Source: Roseiarcus sp963779095
GTDB lineage: Bacteria; Pseudomonadota; Alphaproteobacteria; Rhizobiales; Beijerinckiaceae
NCBI GenBank assembly: GCA_963779095.1
Contig: CAVZWU010000011.1
Location: 744,001 to 808,000 of the forward strand
DNA length: 64,000 bases
Direction of reading: 5' to 3'
Below, one piece after another: positions 8,737 to 18,087 of the stretch. The translations under genes and the position numbers were made by a program. The stretch's first letter is position 1. Every line of letters starts with the position of its first letter. The notes beneath the pieces were generated by a model that saw nothing but the letters and a program-made list of their open reading frames with translations, did not search any database and was not told the origin of the DNA.

Positions 8737-11157
8737 TCAGTGCGCCACGAGACCTTGGCTGTCGTCCTCGACGGGCCCCGAAGGCGGGGGCGCCGTGGTG
8801 TCCTCTTCCCACACGATCGGGGTCGGTCGGCGCATGAGGGCGTGGCCTATTACTTCGTCCATTCGGGAAACGGGCACAATTTCGAGCCCGTTCTTAACCG
8901 AATTGGGGATCTCGGCCAAGTCCTTGGTGTTGTCCTCCGGTATAAGGACTTTCTTGATCCCGCCTCTCAGCGCCGCGAGCAGTTTTTCCTTAAGCCCCCC
9001 GATGGGGAGCACGCGTCCGCGCAGCGTGATCTCGCCGGTCATGGCGATGTCGCGCCGCACTGGAATCCCCGTCAGCATCGAGACGATGACAGTCGCCATG
9101 CCGACGCCCGCAGATGGCCCATCCTTGGGCGTTGCGCCTTCCGGCACATGCACATGGATGTCGCGCTTATCGAACAAGGGCGGCTCAATTCCGAAGTCGA
9201 CGGCGCGCGAACGAACGTAGGATGCTGCGGCGGAAATCAACTCCTTCATCACGTCCCTGAGATTTCCAGTCACCGTCATGCGACCCTTACCAGGCATCAT
9301 GACCCCTTCAATCGTCAGCAATTCGCCTCCGACCTCTGTCCAGGCAAGCCCGGTCACGAGCCCCACCTGATCGTCGGCTTCGATTTCGCCATAGCGATAC
9401 TTGGGCGGGCCAAGGAACTCGGAGACGTTTGTTCCTTTGACGACGATCGTCTTGCTCTTGTTGGTGAGGATCTCCTTCACGGCCTTGCGAGCGAGGTTGG
9501 ATATCTCGCGCTCAAGGTTGCGAACGCCGGCTTCCCGCGTGTAGCGCCGGATGAGCTCCATGATTGCGTTGTCCTCAACGACCCATTCCTTGGCGTCGAG
9601 TCCGTGCTTGGTCATCGAATGGGGCAAGAGATGCCGCTTGGCGATCTCCAGCTTCTCGTCTTCCGTGTATCCCGCAATGCGAATGATCTCCATCCGATCC
9701 ATGAGGGCGGGCGGGATATTCAGAGTGTTGGCGGTGGTCACGAACATGACCCCCGATAAGTCGTAGTCGACTTCCAGATAATGATCATTGAAGGTCGAGT
9801 TCTGTTCCGGGTCGAGAACTTCGAGCAGAGCCGATGACGGATCGCCGCGGAAATCCATGCCCATCTTATCAATCTCGTCGAGCAGGAAGAGCGGATTCGA
9901 CGTCTTGGCCTTGCGCATCGACTGGATGACTTTGCCCGGCATCGAGCCGATATAAGTGCGCCGATGGCCGCGAATCTCCGCTTCGTCGCGGACCCCGCCA
10001 AGAGACATGCGAACGAACTCGCGGCCAGTCGCCCTCGCGATCGACTTGCCGAGCGAGGTCTTGCCGACGCCGGGCGGACCGACGAGACACAGGATGGGGC
10101 CGGTCAGCTTGTTCGCCCGCTGCTGGACGGCGAGGTATTCGACTATGCGCTCTTTGACCTTGTCGAGGCCGAAATGATCGGCGTCGAGAATCGCCTGAGC
10201 GGACGGCAAGTCCTTCTTGATCTTCGACCGCTTCTGCCAAGGGATGGACAGCAGCCAATCGAGGTAGTTGCGCACGACCGTAGCTTCCGCCGACATCGGC
10301 GACATCTGCCTCAGCTTCTTGACCTCCCCGAGGGCCTTCTCGCGCGCTTCCTTAGTGAGTCTCGTCGACTTGATGCGGTCCTCAAGCTCGGACATTTCGT
10401 CCTTGCCCTCCTCGTCGCCGAGTTCCTTCTGGATCGCCTTCATCTGCTCGTTGAGGTAGTATTCGCGCTGTGTCTTCTCCATCTGGCGCTTGACACGCGT
10501 TCGGATGCGCTTCTCGACCTGCAGAACCGAAATCTCGCTCTCCATGAGCGCGAGGCACTTCTCGAATCGCTTGGCGATCGAGCGCATCTCTAAGATCGCC
10601 TGCTTGTCGGAGAGCTTGACCGCAAGGTGCGACGCGATGGTATCGGCGAGCTTACCGTAATCGTCAATCTGGTTAACCGCGCTCACGACCTCAGGCGAAA
10701 TCTTCTTGTTGAGCTTCACGTAGCTCTCGAACTCCGACACGACCGACCGTGACAGGGCTTCGGCCTCAATCTTTTCGATTGGCTCGTCGGCGATCGCCCG
10801 CGCTTCAGCCTGGAAGAAACCGTCGCCGGACACGAAGCGCGTCACCTGGGCGCGCGTCGAACCTTCGACCAGCACCTTGACCGTACCGTCGGGCAATTTG
10901 AGCAACTGCAAAACGCTAGCGAGCGTACCGGCCGAGAAGATGGCGTCAGGGGCTGGATCATCATCCGCAGCGTTCTTCTGGGTCGCGAGCAGGATAGGCT
11001 TGTCGGACTTCATCACCTCTTCGAGCGCACGAATGGACTTCTCGCGCCCGACGAACAGCGGGACGATCATGTGCGGGAAAACGACGATGTCGCGCAGCGG
11101 AAGGACGGGATAGACGTCGAGCGTTCCGGGGGCGATCGACTTGTGTTGGCTGGTCAT
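8737..11157 (-). CDS. lon: ATP-dependent protease Lon (La)
   Basis: An 806-residue homohexameric AAA+ serine protease of the cytoplasm that degrades misfolded and regulatory proteins. Domains in order: N-terminal LON substrate-binding domain (VLPLRDIVVFPHMIVPLFVG), coiled-coil linker rich in K/E, AAA+ module with Walker A GPPGVGKTSLGKS and Walker B FLLDEIDKMG, and C-terminal protease domain with the catalytic serine in KDGPSAGVGMA and the lysine in GLKEKLLAA. The length and all catalytic residues are normal. It is followed by hupB and preceded by clpX. Confidence 0.98.
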   Translation of the reverse strand: MTSQHKSIAPGTLDVYPVLPLRDIVVFPHMIVPLFVGREKSIRALEEVMKSDKPILLATQKNAADDDPAPDAIFSAGTLASVLQLLKLPDGTVKVLVEGSTRAQVTRFVSGDGFFQAEARAIADEPIEKIEAEALSRSVVSEFESYVKLNKKISPEVVSAVNQIDDYGKLADTIASHLAVKLSDKQAILEMRSIAKRFEKCLALMESEISVLQVEKRIRTRVKRQMEKTQREYYLNEQMKAIQKELGDEEGKDEMSELEDRIKSTRLTKEAREKALGEVKKLRQMSPMSAEATVVRNYLDWLLSIPWQKRSKIKKDLPSAQAILDADHFGLDKVKERIVEYLAVQQRANKLTGPILCLVGPPGVGKTSLGKSIARATGREFVRMSLGGVRDEAEIRGHRRTYIGSMPGKVIQSMRKAKTSNPLFLLDEIDKMGMDFRGDPSSALLEVLDPEQNSTFNDHYLEVDYDLSGVMFVTTANTLNIPPALMDRMEIIRIAGYTEDEKLEIAKRHLLPHSMTKHGLDAKEWVVEDNAIMELIRRYTREAGVRNLEREISNLARKAVKEILTNKSKTIVVKGTNVSEFLGPPKYRYGEIEADDQVGLVTGLAWTEVGGELLTIEGVMMPGKGRMTVTGNLRDVMKELISAAASYVRSRAVDFGIEPPLFDKRDIHVHVPEGATPKDGPSAGVGMATVIVSMLTGIPVRRDIAMTGEITLRGRVLPIGGLKEKLLAALRGGIKKVLIPEDNTKDLAEIPNSVKNGLEIVPVSRMDEVIGHALMRRPTPIVWEEDTTAPPPSGPVEDDSQGLVAH

Positions 11158-11367
11158 GGCTATCCTGAGTCTCGGGACCGGACCATTCGTCTGTCCCGCC
11201 TTTCTTCATCTGTAGATCTTTAGGGCGAACCCGCCCCCCGAAACTCTCGCGTACGGCGCCAACTCTGCGCAAGGCCCAGACGACGGCGTTACAGAATCAT
11301 GCTCTCCCACCGAAACATGGGCGTCTGCCGCGCGACTTTCAAGCGGCGCGGCGACCCGGAGCCAGGC

Positions 11368-12621
11368 TCAGCTCGCGCGCTCGGCGCGCTCGGCATAGAT
11401 GTAAAGAGGGCGTGCCTTGCCTTCGACAACCTCGGGACCGATCACGACTTGTTCGACGCCATCGAGACCCGGCAACTCGAACATCGTATCGAGCAGGATG
11501 CTTTCCATGATCGAACGCAAGCCGCGCGCGCCAGTGCGCCGCTCGATCGCCTTTTTAGCGACCACGCCCAGCGCCTCTTCCTGAATCGTGAGGTCGGTGT
11601 TCTCCATTTCGAACAGACGCTGGTATTGCTTGACGAGCGCGTTTTTCGGCTCGGTCAGGATTTTCTTCAGCGCGTCCTCGTCGAGATCCTCAAGCGTTGC
11701 GATGACCGGCAGTCTGCCAACGAATTCCGGAATAAGGCCGAATTTCAGCAGATCCTCCGGCTCGACCTCCCGAAAGACTTCGCCCGTGCGCCGGTCGTCG
11801 GGCGACTGAACCTTGGCGGAAAAGCCGATCGAAGTGCCCTTGCCGCGCGCGGAGATGATTCGCTCGAGGCCAGAAAAGGCTCCGCCGCAGATGAACAGGA
11901 TATTGGTCGTGTCGACCTGCAGGAATTCCTGCTGGGGATGCTTGCGGCCGCCCTGCGGCGGAACGCTTGCGATGGTTCCTTCCATGATCTTGAGTAGCGC
12001 CTGCTGCACGCCTTCGCCCGATACGTCGCGGGTGATCGACGGATTGTCCGACTTGCGGCTGATCTTGTCGATCTCGTCAATGTAGACGATGCCGCGCTGC
12101 GCCCGCTCGACGTTGTAGTCGGAGGCCTGCAAAAGCTTCAAAATGATGTTCTCGACGTCCTCGCCGACATAGCCGGCTTCGGTCAGAGTCGTTGCGTCGG
12201 CCATCGTGAACGGCACGTCGAGTATGCGCGCAAGAGTCTGAGCGAGCAGCGTCTTGCCCGAACCGGTCGGGCCGATCAGCAGAATATTCGATTTCGCCAG
12301 TTCCACGTCGCCGTGCTTGGTGGCGTGGTTGAGGCGCTTGTAGTGATTATGGACCGCGACCGAAAGCACGCGCTTGGCTTGCGGCTGGCCGATCACATAG
12401 TCGTCGAGAACCTTGCAAATTTCGCGGGGAGTCGGAATGCCGTCCTTGCTTTTGACGAGCGCGGTCTTGCTCTCCTCGCGGATGATGTCCATGCATAGTT
12501 CGACACATTCATCGCAGATGAATACAGTCGGCCCGGCGATGAGCTTGCGCACTTCATGCTGGCTCTTGCCGCAGAAGGAGCAATAGAGCGTATTTTTGGC
12601 GTCGCCTTCGGCCTTGGCCAT
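11368..12621 (-). CDS. clpX: ATP-dependent Clp protease ATP-binding subunit ClpX
   Basis: A 417-residue AAA+ unfoldase that feeds substrates to ClpP. The N-terminal zinc-binding domain shows its four cysteines (LYCSFCGKSQ and FICDECVELC), followed by Walker A GPTGSGKTLLAQ, Walker B VYIDEIDKI, the pore loop region GYVGEDVE and the ClpP-docking IGF-type loop at SIGFSAKV. It lies between clpP (upstream, 270 bp) and lon (downstream, 210 bp), the classical proteostasis block. Confidence 0.98.
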   Translation of the reverse strand: MAKAEGDAKNTLYCSFCGKSQHEVRKLIAGPTVFICDECVELCMDIIREESKTALVKSKDGIPTPREICKVLDDYVIGQPQAKRVLSVAVHNHYKRLNHATKHGDVELAKSNILLIGPTGSGKTLLAQTLARILDVPFTMADATTLTEAGYVGEDVENIILKLLQASDYNVERAQRGIVYIDEIDKISRKSDNPSITRDVSGEGVQQALLKIMEGTIASVPPQGGRKHPQQEFLQVDTTNILFICGGAFSGLERIISARGKGTSIGFSAKVQSPDDRRTGEVFREVEPEDLLKFGLIPEFVGRLPVIATLEDLDEDALKKILTEPKNALVKQYQRLFEMENTDLTIQEEALGVVAKKAIERRTGARGLRSIMESILLDTMFELPGLDGVEQVVIGPEVVEGKARPLYIYAERAERAS

Positions 12622-12891
12622 CGCTTTTCTCCATTTAGGCCGCTTCCGGCGAAGCGCGTCATAAACGCCTGACCGGACAGCCTAACCAAACCACCCTAAC
12701 GAAACGTAGCCTTCGGCCCTGCCTCGCCGCTCCTCCCCAGTTCAGTCCGCCTTCCGTCCGCGGCCATTGCGTCAACCTGGGATTTGACTAGCAACCACCA
12801 AATTACACGCAAAATCAAGGCCACGGTGCAAAAATCATCCTAGCTTAGCTCCAAAGTCCTGAAAAACTTTGCAGCTCGCCTCGGCCGAGGG

Positions 12892-13527
12892 CTAAGCCTT
12901 CACCTCTTCCAATTCCAGCGTGCGCTTGACCGTCACCTCGTCGACAATCCCGAACGCCTTCGCTTCTTCCGCCGACATGAAATGATCCCGATCTAGAGTT
13001 CTTTCAATGGCTTCGTAAGATTGACCGGTGTGGTGCACGTAGATCTCGTTGAGCCGCCGCTTGACTTTCAGAATGTCCTCCGCGTGCCGCTGGATATCCG
13101 AGGCCTGGCCCTGGAAACCACCCGAGGGCTGATGGACCATGATGCGGGAATTCGGCAGCGCAAACCGCGACCCCTTCTCGCCGGCGGCAAGCAGAAGCGA
13201 GCCCATCGACGCGGCCTGCCCGATGCACATCGTCGTCACTTTGGGACGAATAAACTGCATGGTGTCGTAGATCGACAGTCCCGCGGTGACGACCCCGCCC
13301 GGAGAATTGACGTAAAGGGCGATTTCCTTCTTCGGATTGTCGGCCTCGAGAAAGAGCAGTTGGGCGACCACCAGCGAAGCCGAGATGTCGTCGACCGGAC
13401 CAATCATGAAAATGATGCGTTCGCGCAACAGCCGCGAGAAAATATCAAACGAGCGTTCACCGCGGGCCGATTGTTCGATAACGATCGGCACGAGATTATT
13501 CGTATAGTAGTCGACGGGATCGCGCAT
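12892..13527 (-). CDS. clpP: ATP-dependent Clp protease proteolytic subunit ClpP
   Basis: A 211-residue serine peptidase forming the tetradecameric Clp chamber. I start at the ATG complement at 13525-13527 (MRDPVDYYTNNLVPIV); the longer open frame upstream would overlap tig and lacks family similarity. The catalytic serine is in GQAASMGSLLLAAG, the histidine in IMVHQPSGG and the aspartate in the DRDHFMSAEEA region. It is followed by clpX. Confidence 0.97.
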   Translation of the reverse strand: MRDPVDYYTNNLVPIVIEQSARGERSFDIFSRLLRERIIFMIGPVDDISASLVVAQLLFLEADNPKKEIALYVNSPGGVVTAGLSIYDTMQFIRPKVTTMCIGQAASMGSLLLAAGEKGSRFALPNSRIMVHQPSGGFQGQASDIQRHAEDILKVKRRLNEIYVHHTGQSYEAIERTLDRDHFMSAEEAKAFGIVDEVTVKRTLELEEVKA

Positions 13528-13624
13528 CAGGACGTTTCTTTCGCCAGAATTGGCCGGTTGAGGCCAGCGCTTCAACATAGGCGCCCCTGGCCATCTCGAA
13601 AAGAGGCGCCTGGCCCCTGCTGAA

Positions 13625-15016
13625 TCAAGCCTCGGGCGCCTCGCTGCCAATTGTCGGGCCGACCGGAAGGTCATCGTCGACAGGCTTGAGGAGCTCTTCC
13701 CTGGTCACTTTGCGCGCCTCGACCTTGGCGAGGCCGAGGATATGGTCAACGACCTTCTCTTCGTAAATCGGAGCGCGCAATTCGGCTAAGGCCTGGCTGT
13801 TGTTGCGGTAGAAATCCCAAACCTGCTTTTCCTGGCCCGGGAACGAGCGCGCCCGGGCGACCAGCGCCTGGGTCATCTCCTCGTCCGAGACCTTCACCTC
13901 AGCCCGCGTTCCGACCTCGGCCAGCAAGAGCCCGAGGCGCACCCGCCGTTCGGCTATCTTGCGATAGTCGGCGCGCGCCGCCTCTTCCGTGGTGTTCTCC
14001 TCGGCGAAACCGCGGCCTGAGGCCTGCTGCTCGCGCGTCACCTGCTCCCAAATCGAGTTGAACTCCTGATCGACCAGGCCCTCCGGCAGCTCGAAGGAAT
14101 AGAGCTGGTCGAGCCTGTCGAGCAGCTGGCGCTTAAGCTTGTCCCGCGACGCGCGTGCATATTCAGCGGCGATCCGATCGCGGATCATCTCCTTGAGCTT
14201 GTCGAGACTTTCGGAACCGAGGCTTTTGGCGAATTCGTCGTCTAAGGCAAGCGGGGCCGGCGCGGCGACAGATTTTACCGTCGCCGCAAAATCCGCAGTC
14301 TTTCCTGCCAGCGCTCTCACGGCGTAAGCCTCAGGAAAGGTTGCGCGAACCGTGCGCTTGTCGCCAGTGGCGACGCCGATCAACTGGTCCTCGAATCCAG
14401 GCAGAAACGTGCTCGAGCCGAGGGCTACCTGGATGTCCCTTCCTTCGCCGCCCTCGAAGGGAACGCCCTCGATTGTTCCGTCAAAGTCGATGGTGACGCG
14501 GTCATGAACCTCCGCCGCCGCGCCAGCCGGCTTCTCGCTGTAAGTGCGGCGCTCTTGCGCTAGGCGCTCGAGCGCGGCGTCGACATCGGCGGGCTCAACG
14601 TCCGCCGTCAGGCGATCGAGCGGGATTTGCGAAAAATCGCCGATCTCGAACACCGGCAGCACCTCGAGCGCGACCTTGAAGTTGAGGTCGCCGCGCGCCT
14701 CGAGCGCGGCTTCAATAGCCGCCTGATCGCTCGGAAGCTCGACCTTCGGCTCCCTGGCCAGCCGCAGATGGTTGTCGTCGATGATCTTCTTGTTCGCGCT
14801 GGCGATGGCTTCCTGCACGACATCGGCCATCACCGACTTGCCATAGACTTTGCGCAGGTGCTCGACCGGCACCTTGCCGGGGCGGAAGCCGTTGATACGG
14901 ACTTTCGCCTTCAATTCAGCCAGCTGCCCATCGAGTTTGGAGGCTAAGTCTCTGGCCGGCAGGGAAATATCGTATTCCCGCTTAAGCCCCTGGCTGAGCG
15001 TCTCGGTCACCTGCAT
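13625..15016 (-). CDS. tig: Trigger factor (ribosome-associated chaperone, peptidyl-prolyl isomerase)
   Basis: A 463-residue chaperone that binds nascent chains at the ribosome exit. The N-terminal ribosome-binding domain carries the signature region GFRPGKVPVEHLRKVYG (residues about 43-59). An FKBP-type domain follows (DRVTIDFDGTIEGVPFEGGE, then FLPGFEDQLIG), and then the helical C-terminal arms. The length is typical of Alphaproteobacteria. It is the first gene of the tig-clpP-clpX-lon run. Confidence 0.97.
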   Translation of the reverse strand: MQVTETLSQGLKREYDISLPARDLASKLDGQLAELKAKVRINGFRPGKVPVEHLRKVYGKSVMADVVQEAIASANKKIIDDNHLRLAREPKVELPSDQAAIEAALEARGDLNFKVALEVLPVFEIGDFSQIPLDRLTADVEPADVDAALERLAQERRTYSEKPAGAAAEVHDRVTIDFDGTIEGVPFEGGEGRDIQVALGSSTFLPGFEDQLIGVATGDKRTVRATFPEAYAVRALAGKTADFAATVKSVAAPAPLALDDEFAKSLGSESLDKLKEMIRDRIAAEYARASRDKLKRQLLDRLDQLYSFELPEGLVDQEFNSIWEQVTREQQASGRGFAEENTTEEAARADYRKIAERRVRLGLLLAEVGTRAEVKVSDEEMTQALVARARSFPGQEKQVWDFYRNNSQALAELRAPIYEEKVVDHILGLAKVEARKVTREELLKPVDDDLPVGPTIGSEAPEA

Positions 15017-15116
15017 CTTACGTTCCGTCTTGTCGTCGTCGCGGCCAAGGGCCGCCGCTGGCCGATAATTGCCAACCGTTCGCTCGTCAATTGGCGTTGC
15101 GGGGTCGGGAGGGAAA

Positions 15117-15201
15117 TGGTGCGGGCGGAGGGGCTCGAACCCCCACGACTTGCGTCACCGGAACCTAAATCCGGCGCGTCTACCAATTCCGCCACGCCCG
15201 C
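15117..15201 (-). tRNA. tRNA-Leu (anticodon TAG)
   Basis: On the minus strand, GCGGGCGTGGCGGAATTGG opens the gene, the anticodon stem-loop is CCGGA-TTTAGGT-TCCGG (TAG), a long class II variable arm follows, and the T arm reads GGTTCGAGCCC. The acceptor is GCGGGCG with CGCCCGC, and CCA is encoded at 15117-15119. The length is 85 nt. Confidence 0.95.
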
Positions 15202-15299
15202 CGCAAGCGCCGGCTTGACGAGGCCGATTTGCTTTCCGGGCTCTATATCAGCTTGTCCGCTCGGCGCCATAAAAAAGTGGACCTCACTGGCCCGCTGGC

Positions 15300-15464
15300 T
15301 CATTTGCGCACGACGGCGGCGATGGCGATGGTGAAGAGGCCTGCCGCGAGCAAAAGCCCGGTTGCACTGTTGGCGCGCCCGGCCAAGAAAGGCGGAGCGA
15401 ACAAAAATCGCCCGAAAGCGACGCAAACGGCGGCAAAACCCAACGATAACGCGACCTTGCGCAT
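15300..15464 (-). CDS. Small two-helix membrane protein, function unknown
   Basis: A 54-residue frame starting at the ATG complement at 15462-15464 (MRKVALSLGFAAVCVAFGRF) with two hydrophobic segments separated by LAGRANSAT and ending IAIAAVVRK. A purine-rich stretch (agaggg) lies about 10 bases before the start. A longer upstream reading is arginine-rich and looks non-coding. I do not recognise the family. It lies alone between tRNA-Leu and the multicopper oxidase scrap. Confidence 0.45.
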   Translation of the reverse strand: MRKVALSLGFAAVCVAFGRFLFAPPFLAGRANSATGLLLAAGLFTIAIAAVVRK

Positions 15465-15655
15465 GGATAGGCCCTCTTCGCCGCAGACCCGTCGCCTGCA
15501 TTCGCGGCGCCAAGCGCCGTGGGCCAAAATGGAACAGATGCGTGACTCCCGCCCGTCCGCCCGGTTTTGGTCGGCGCGCTTGCGGCGGGCGGCTGGCGCT
15601 TCGGACGTCGGGCGCAGGCGGCGCCGCCCCTGGGGGCCATGTCGCACGGCTTTAG

Positions 15656-15808
15656 CCCTCGATGGACAACGGCCCGGAGCCCGATTGGCGCGACACTATC
15701 CTCATCCAGCCCGGCCGTAAGGGCCACGTCGCGTTCGTCGCCGACAACCCCGGCAAATGGCCGCTCAAATCGGCATCCCCGAACATTGCGCGGTATCAAA
15801 TCGCATAG
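15656..15808 (+). pseudogene. Multicopper oxidase C-terminal scrap
   Basis: The plus-strand frame from the ATG at 15662 reads MDNGPEPDWRDTILIQPGRK and then GHVAFVADNPGKW. This is the segment that, in bacterial multicopper oxidases, directly precedes the copper-binding HCHxxEH motif (typically WRDTVL...FVADNPGxWxFHCH). Here the copper motif is replaced by PLKSASPNIARYQIA and a stop, and an in-frame stop lies just upstream at 15653. It is therefore a 48-residue remnant with neither end of the enzyme. Confidence 0.55.
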
Positions 15809-15936
15809 GCCTGACCTCAGCTCCGCCCCGGCTCCTCAGGCGAGCATTCGGTCGCGACGCATTGAAAAAGTTGCCCCTTTGCCCGACCCGCAAGCACCGT
15901 TCTCGATAAGTCGGGTGGGCAACCCGACCGCCTCCT

Positions 15937-16942
15937 TCACAGCCACTTCTTCCATCGGAAGAAGACGTATGGCCCCACCGCGACCAGCACCATGAGCACA
16001 AGCGCCGCCGGATAGCCCCACGGCCATTCAAGCTCCGGCATGACCTTGAAGTTCATCCCGTAGACCGATGCGATCATCGTCGGCGGCATGAAGATGACCG
16101 CCAACACCGAAAACAGCTTGATGATGTCGTTTTGCGCGAGGTTGATGAAACCGAGGGTCGCGTCGAGCAGGAACTGCGCCTTCTGCGCCTTGAAGCTCGC
16201 GTCCTGCTCGAGCGACGCGAGGTCGCGCAAAGCCGATTTCGTCGCCTCGCGCACCGGCTTCGGCGCGTCCGCGGAGCGCCCTTCCGACGACAGGAACAGG
16301 AGGAGCCGCTCAATCTCGACCAGGCTTTCGCGCAGGTTCGAGATCTTCTCGTCCTCCCGGCCGAGGGCGTCCAGCGTCTCGGTATAGATCCGGCTGCGCG
16401 TGCCCTGGTCGCCCTTGGCGCGAAACACGCGGCTGGCGATCGAGTTCGAGCTCGACGCCGACCTTGTTCAGCGCCCGCGCCGAGCGGTCGACGATGGCGT
16501 TGACGAGGCCGACCGCCACCCCGTCGGGGTGTAGCGTCCGGGGCGGGGACTTGCCCAGTTTCTGACCGAAAAGCTCGAAGGCGTCACTCGCATCGTAGCG
16601 CAGGGTGACGAAGGTCTTCGGCGCTAGGATGAAGGTGACGTCGGTGACGTCGGGCGTATTTTCAGCCTCGCTGACGACGCTTGCGTGCAGGTAGCGGACC
16701 CCATTCTCGGCGTAATAGGATTCGGAAGGCTGGACGAAATCGGGGTCCGCGTGCGACGGCACCCTGCAGCCGAGAAAACGCTCGACCTTCTGGTCCTCCT
16801 CCGGGGTCGGCTCGACCATGTCGATCCAGACCGCTCCGGGCGGGATCGGCTCGGCGCGGTCGAGAATTGTCCGCGCCAGCCTGCCTTTCGGAACGGCCTC
16901 CGCCGTCAGCTCGGTGTCAATGGGATAGTGGACAATGATCAC
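15937..16942 (-). pseudogene. corA: CorA-family magnesium/cobalt transporter with a one-base frameshift
   Basis: Inner-membrane divalent cation channel of the CorA family. The N-terminal part (from 16942, MIIVHYPIDTELTAEAVPKG) covers the cytoplasmic domain to about residue 166, and the C-terminal part in another frame carries the coiled stalk, two membrane helices and the hallmark YGMNF loop (near 16045). The total of 1006 bp is one base more than a multiple of three; removing one base at the TT at 16445-16446 restores a continuous CorA reading (GVELDSIASRVFRA). The gene is therefore either a very recent pseudogene or carries a sequence error. The C-terminal ending FFRWKKWL is normal. Confidence 0.85.
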
Positions 16943-17597
16943 GTTTCGCCCCGCCTCGGCTAAAGCGCTCCCATAGCAATTACACGAATCCCGCCCGCTG
17001 CGCCGATGGCCGGACCGAGCGCCAGACGGCCGCCAGCGCCGTTGCGCCGCCAGCGCCTGTTCGATTCTGCACGCGACTCAACGGTTTCAGGGACTTAAGC
17101 TCGATTTTCTGCAACTCAATTCGATGACAGCCCCCCGGTCAACCGGAATCGGGACCCTTGCGGTCTGCCCGGACCCTGGCGAAAGCTTGTGAAAGCCAGG
17201 TGACGCACCGCGCCTTATCAAAAGCATCTGATATTTATCAATCTGTTGACAGCCTCTATTAATGTCATACATTATTAGAGGAAAACTCAGGAGCCAAACG
17301 ACGCTCGCCGGCGATTTGAGCCCGCACTCGGAGCTGCAACGCCAGATGCTGGCGGCAACATATTGATATTCTTGGTGAAGTCTCTGCGAAGGCATGCAAT
17401 CGAACAAAACAGGAACAAAAGCTTGCGCTCTCACGCCGGTCCCGGCATAGTAGATCAAGGTCGAGACACGCGCCTAACGCGTGGCCCCCTGTTCTCCCAG
17501 ACCCCTCTCCGCCCGCCAGAAGCTAAAAGCGCGCGCGACATCGCGGCGCCCGTCGGCCTGCGCGGGCTCTCCCTCCACATCCCTTTGAAGAGCGATC
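16943..17597. other. Long intergenic region before the GTA/prophage genes
   Basis: About 650 bp with no convincing gene. It is A+T-rich around 17215-17285, where a sigma70-like pair faces the plus strand: TTGACA at 17246-17251 and TACATT at 17268-17273 with a 16-bp spacer. A LexA-type box follows at 17402-17416, and a short hairpin (cacgcg...cgcgtg) lies near 17468-17483. The minus-strand open frame through 17087-17458 has no family resemblance and atypical composition, so I do not call it. Confidence 0.5.
17402..17416 (+). promoter_or_regulatory. Alphaproteobacterial LexA (SOS) box
   Basis: The sequence GAAC-N7-GAAC (gaacaaaacaggaac), the reverse complement of GTTC-N7-GTTC, is a perfect match to the direct-repeat LexA operator of Alphaproteobacteria. 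It lies 182 bp upstream of the small-terminase-like gene and downstream of a possible sigma70 promoter. Control of the phage/GTA module by DNA damage is inferred from position only. Confidence 0.6.
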
Positions 17598-18029
17598 ATG
17601 CCCGACGCGACCCCGCCGAACCAGCCGAAACGCCGCAGAACCACCGTCACCCAGCGGGTGCTCGCCGCTCTTGTCGGCGGCGCAGGCGTCGAGGAAATCA
17701 GCAAGGCGGAGCGGCTGACCCGGACGCGAACGGAAAACATCCTGCGTGAGGCGTTGCGCAGCCGCTGGATCGCGCCGGCCGAGGAATTCGCCCGGCTGCA
17801 GATCACCCGGCTCGAGCGGATGATAGCCAAGCTCGTCGACCGCATCCAGAAGGGCGATCTCGAGGCGATCGACAGAGCGCTCAAGATCGTCGACCGGCTC
17901 GACCGGTATCACGGATTTTCGAAGGCCAAGCGCCTTCCTGAACGGTACGACGATGAGGACCGCGCGCGGCTCCTCAAGAAGATCAACGAGGTCGCCGAGC
18001 GCCTCCAGCCGCAAAAACCCGCCGAATGA
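17598..18029 (+). CDS. Small-terminase-like DNA-packaging protein of a GTA/prophage module
   Basis: A 143-residue protein. Residues 15-55 look like a helix-turn-helix (TQRVLAALVGGAGVEEISKA, then RTRTENILREAL), followed by a helical, charged C-terminal half with LERMIAKLVDRIQKGDLEAI. Its size, HTH plus helical architecture and position 58 bp before a large terminase fit a terminase small subunit or the equivalent first gene of GTA-type clusters. The family assignment is inferred mostly from context. Confidence 0.6.
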   Translation: MPDATPPNQPKRRRTTVTQRVLAALVGGAGVEEISKAERLTRTRTENILREALRSRWIAPAEEFARLQITRLERMIAKLVDRIQKGDLEAIDRALKIVDRLDRYHGFSKAKRLPERYDDEDRARLLKKINEVAERLQPQKPAE

Positions 18030-18087
18030 CGGACGACGCCGCTGAGCCCGCCGGGCCTGCGAGCCCCCTGGCTCCGGCGAGCGGATC

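Noticed and set aside
15007..15513. Minus-strand open frame of 168 codons near tRNA-Leu
   Set aside because: It runs through tRNA-Leu, overlaps the tig start and has an arginine-rich composition without any family similarity.
17087..17458. Minus-strand open frame of 123 codons in the gap before the terminase genes
   Set aside because: It has no domain similarity, many cysteines and rare-codon use, and overlaps the LexA box and the A+T-rich promoter-like stretch; regarded as chance.
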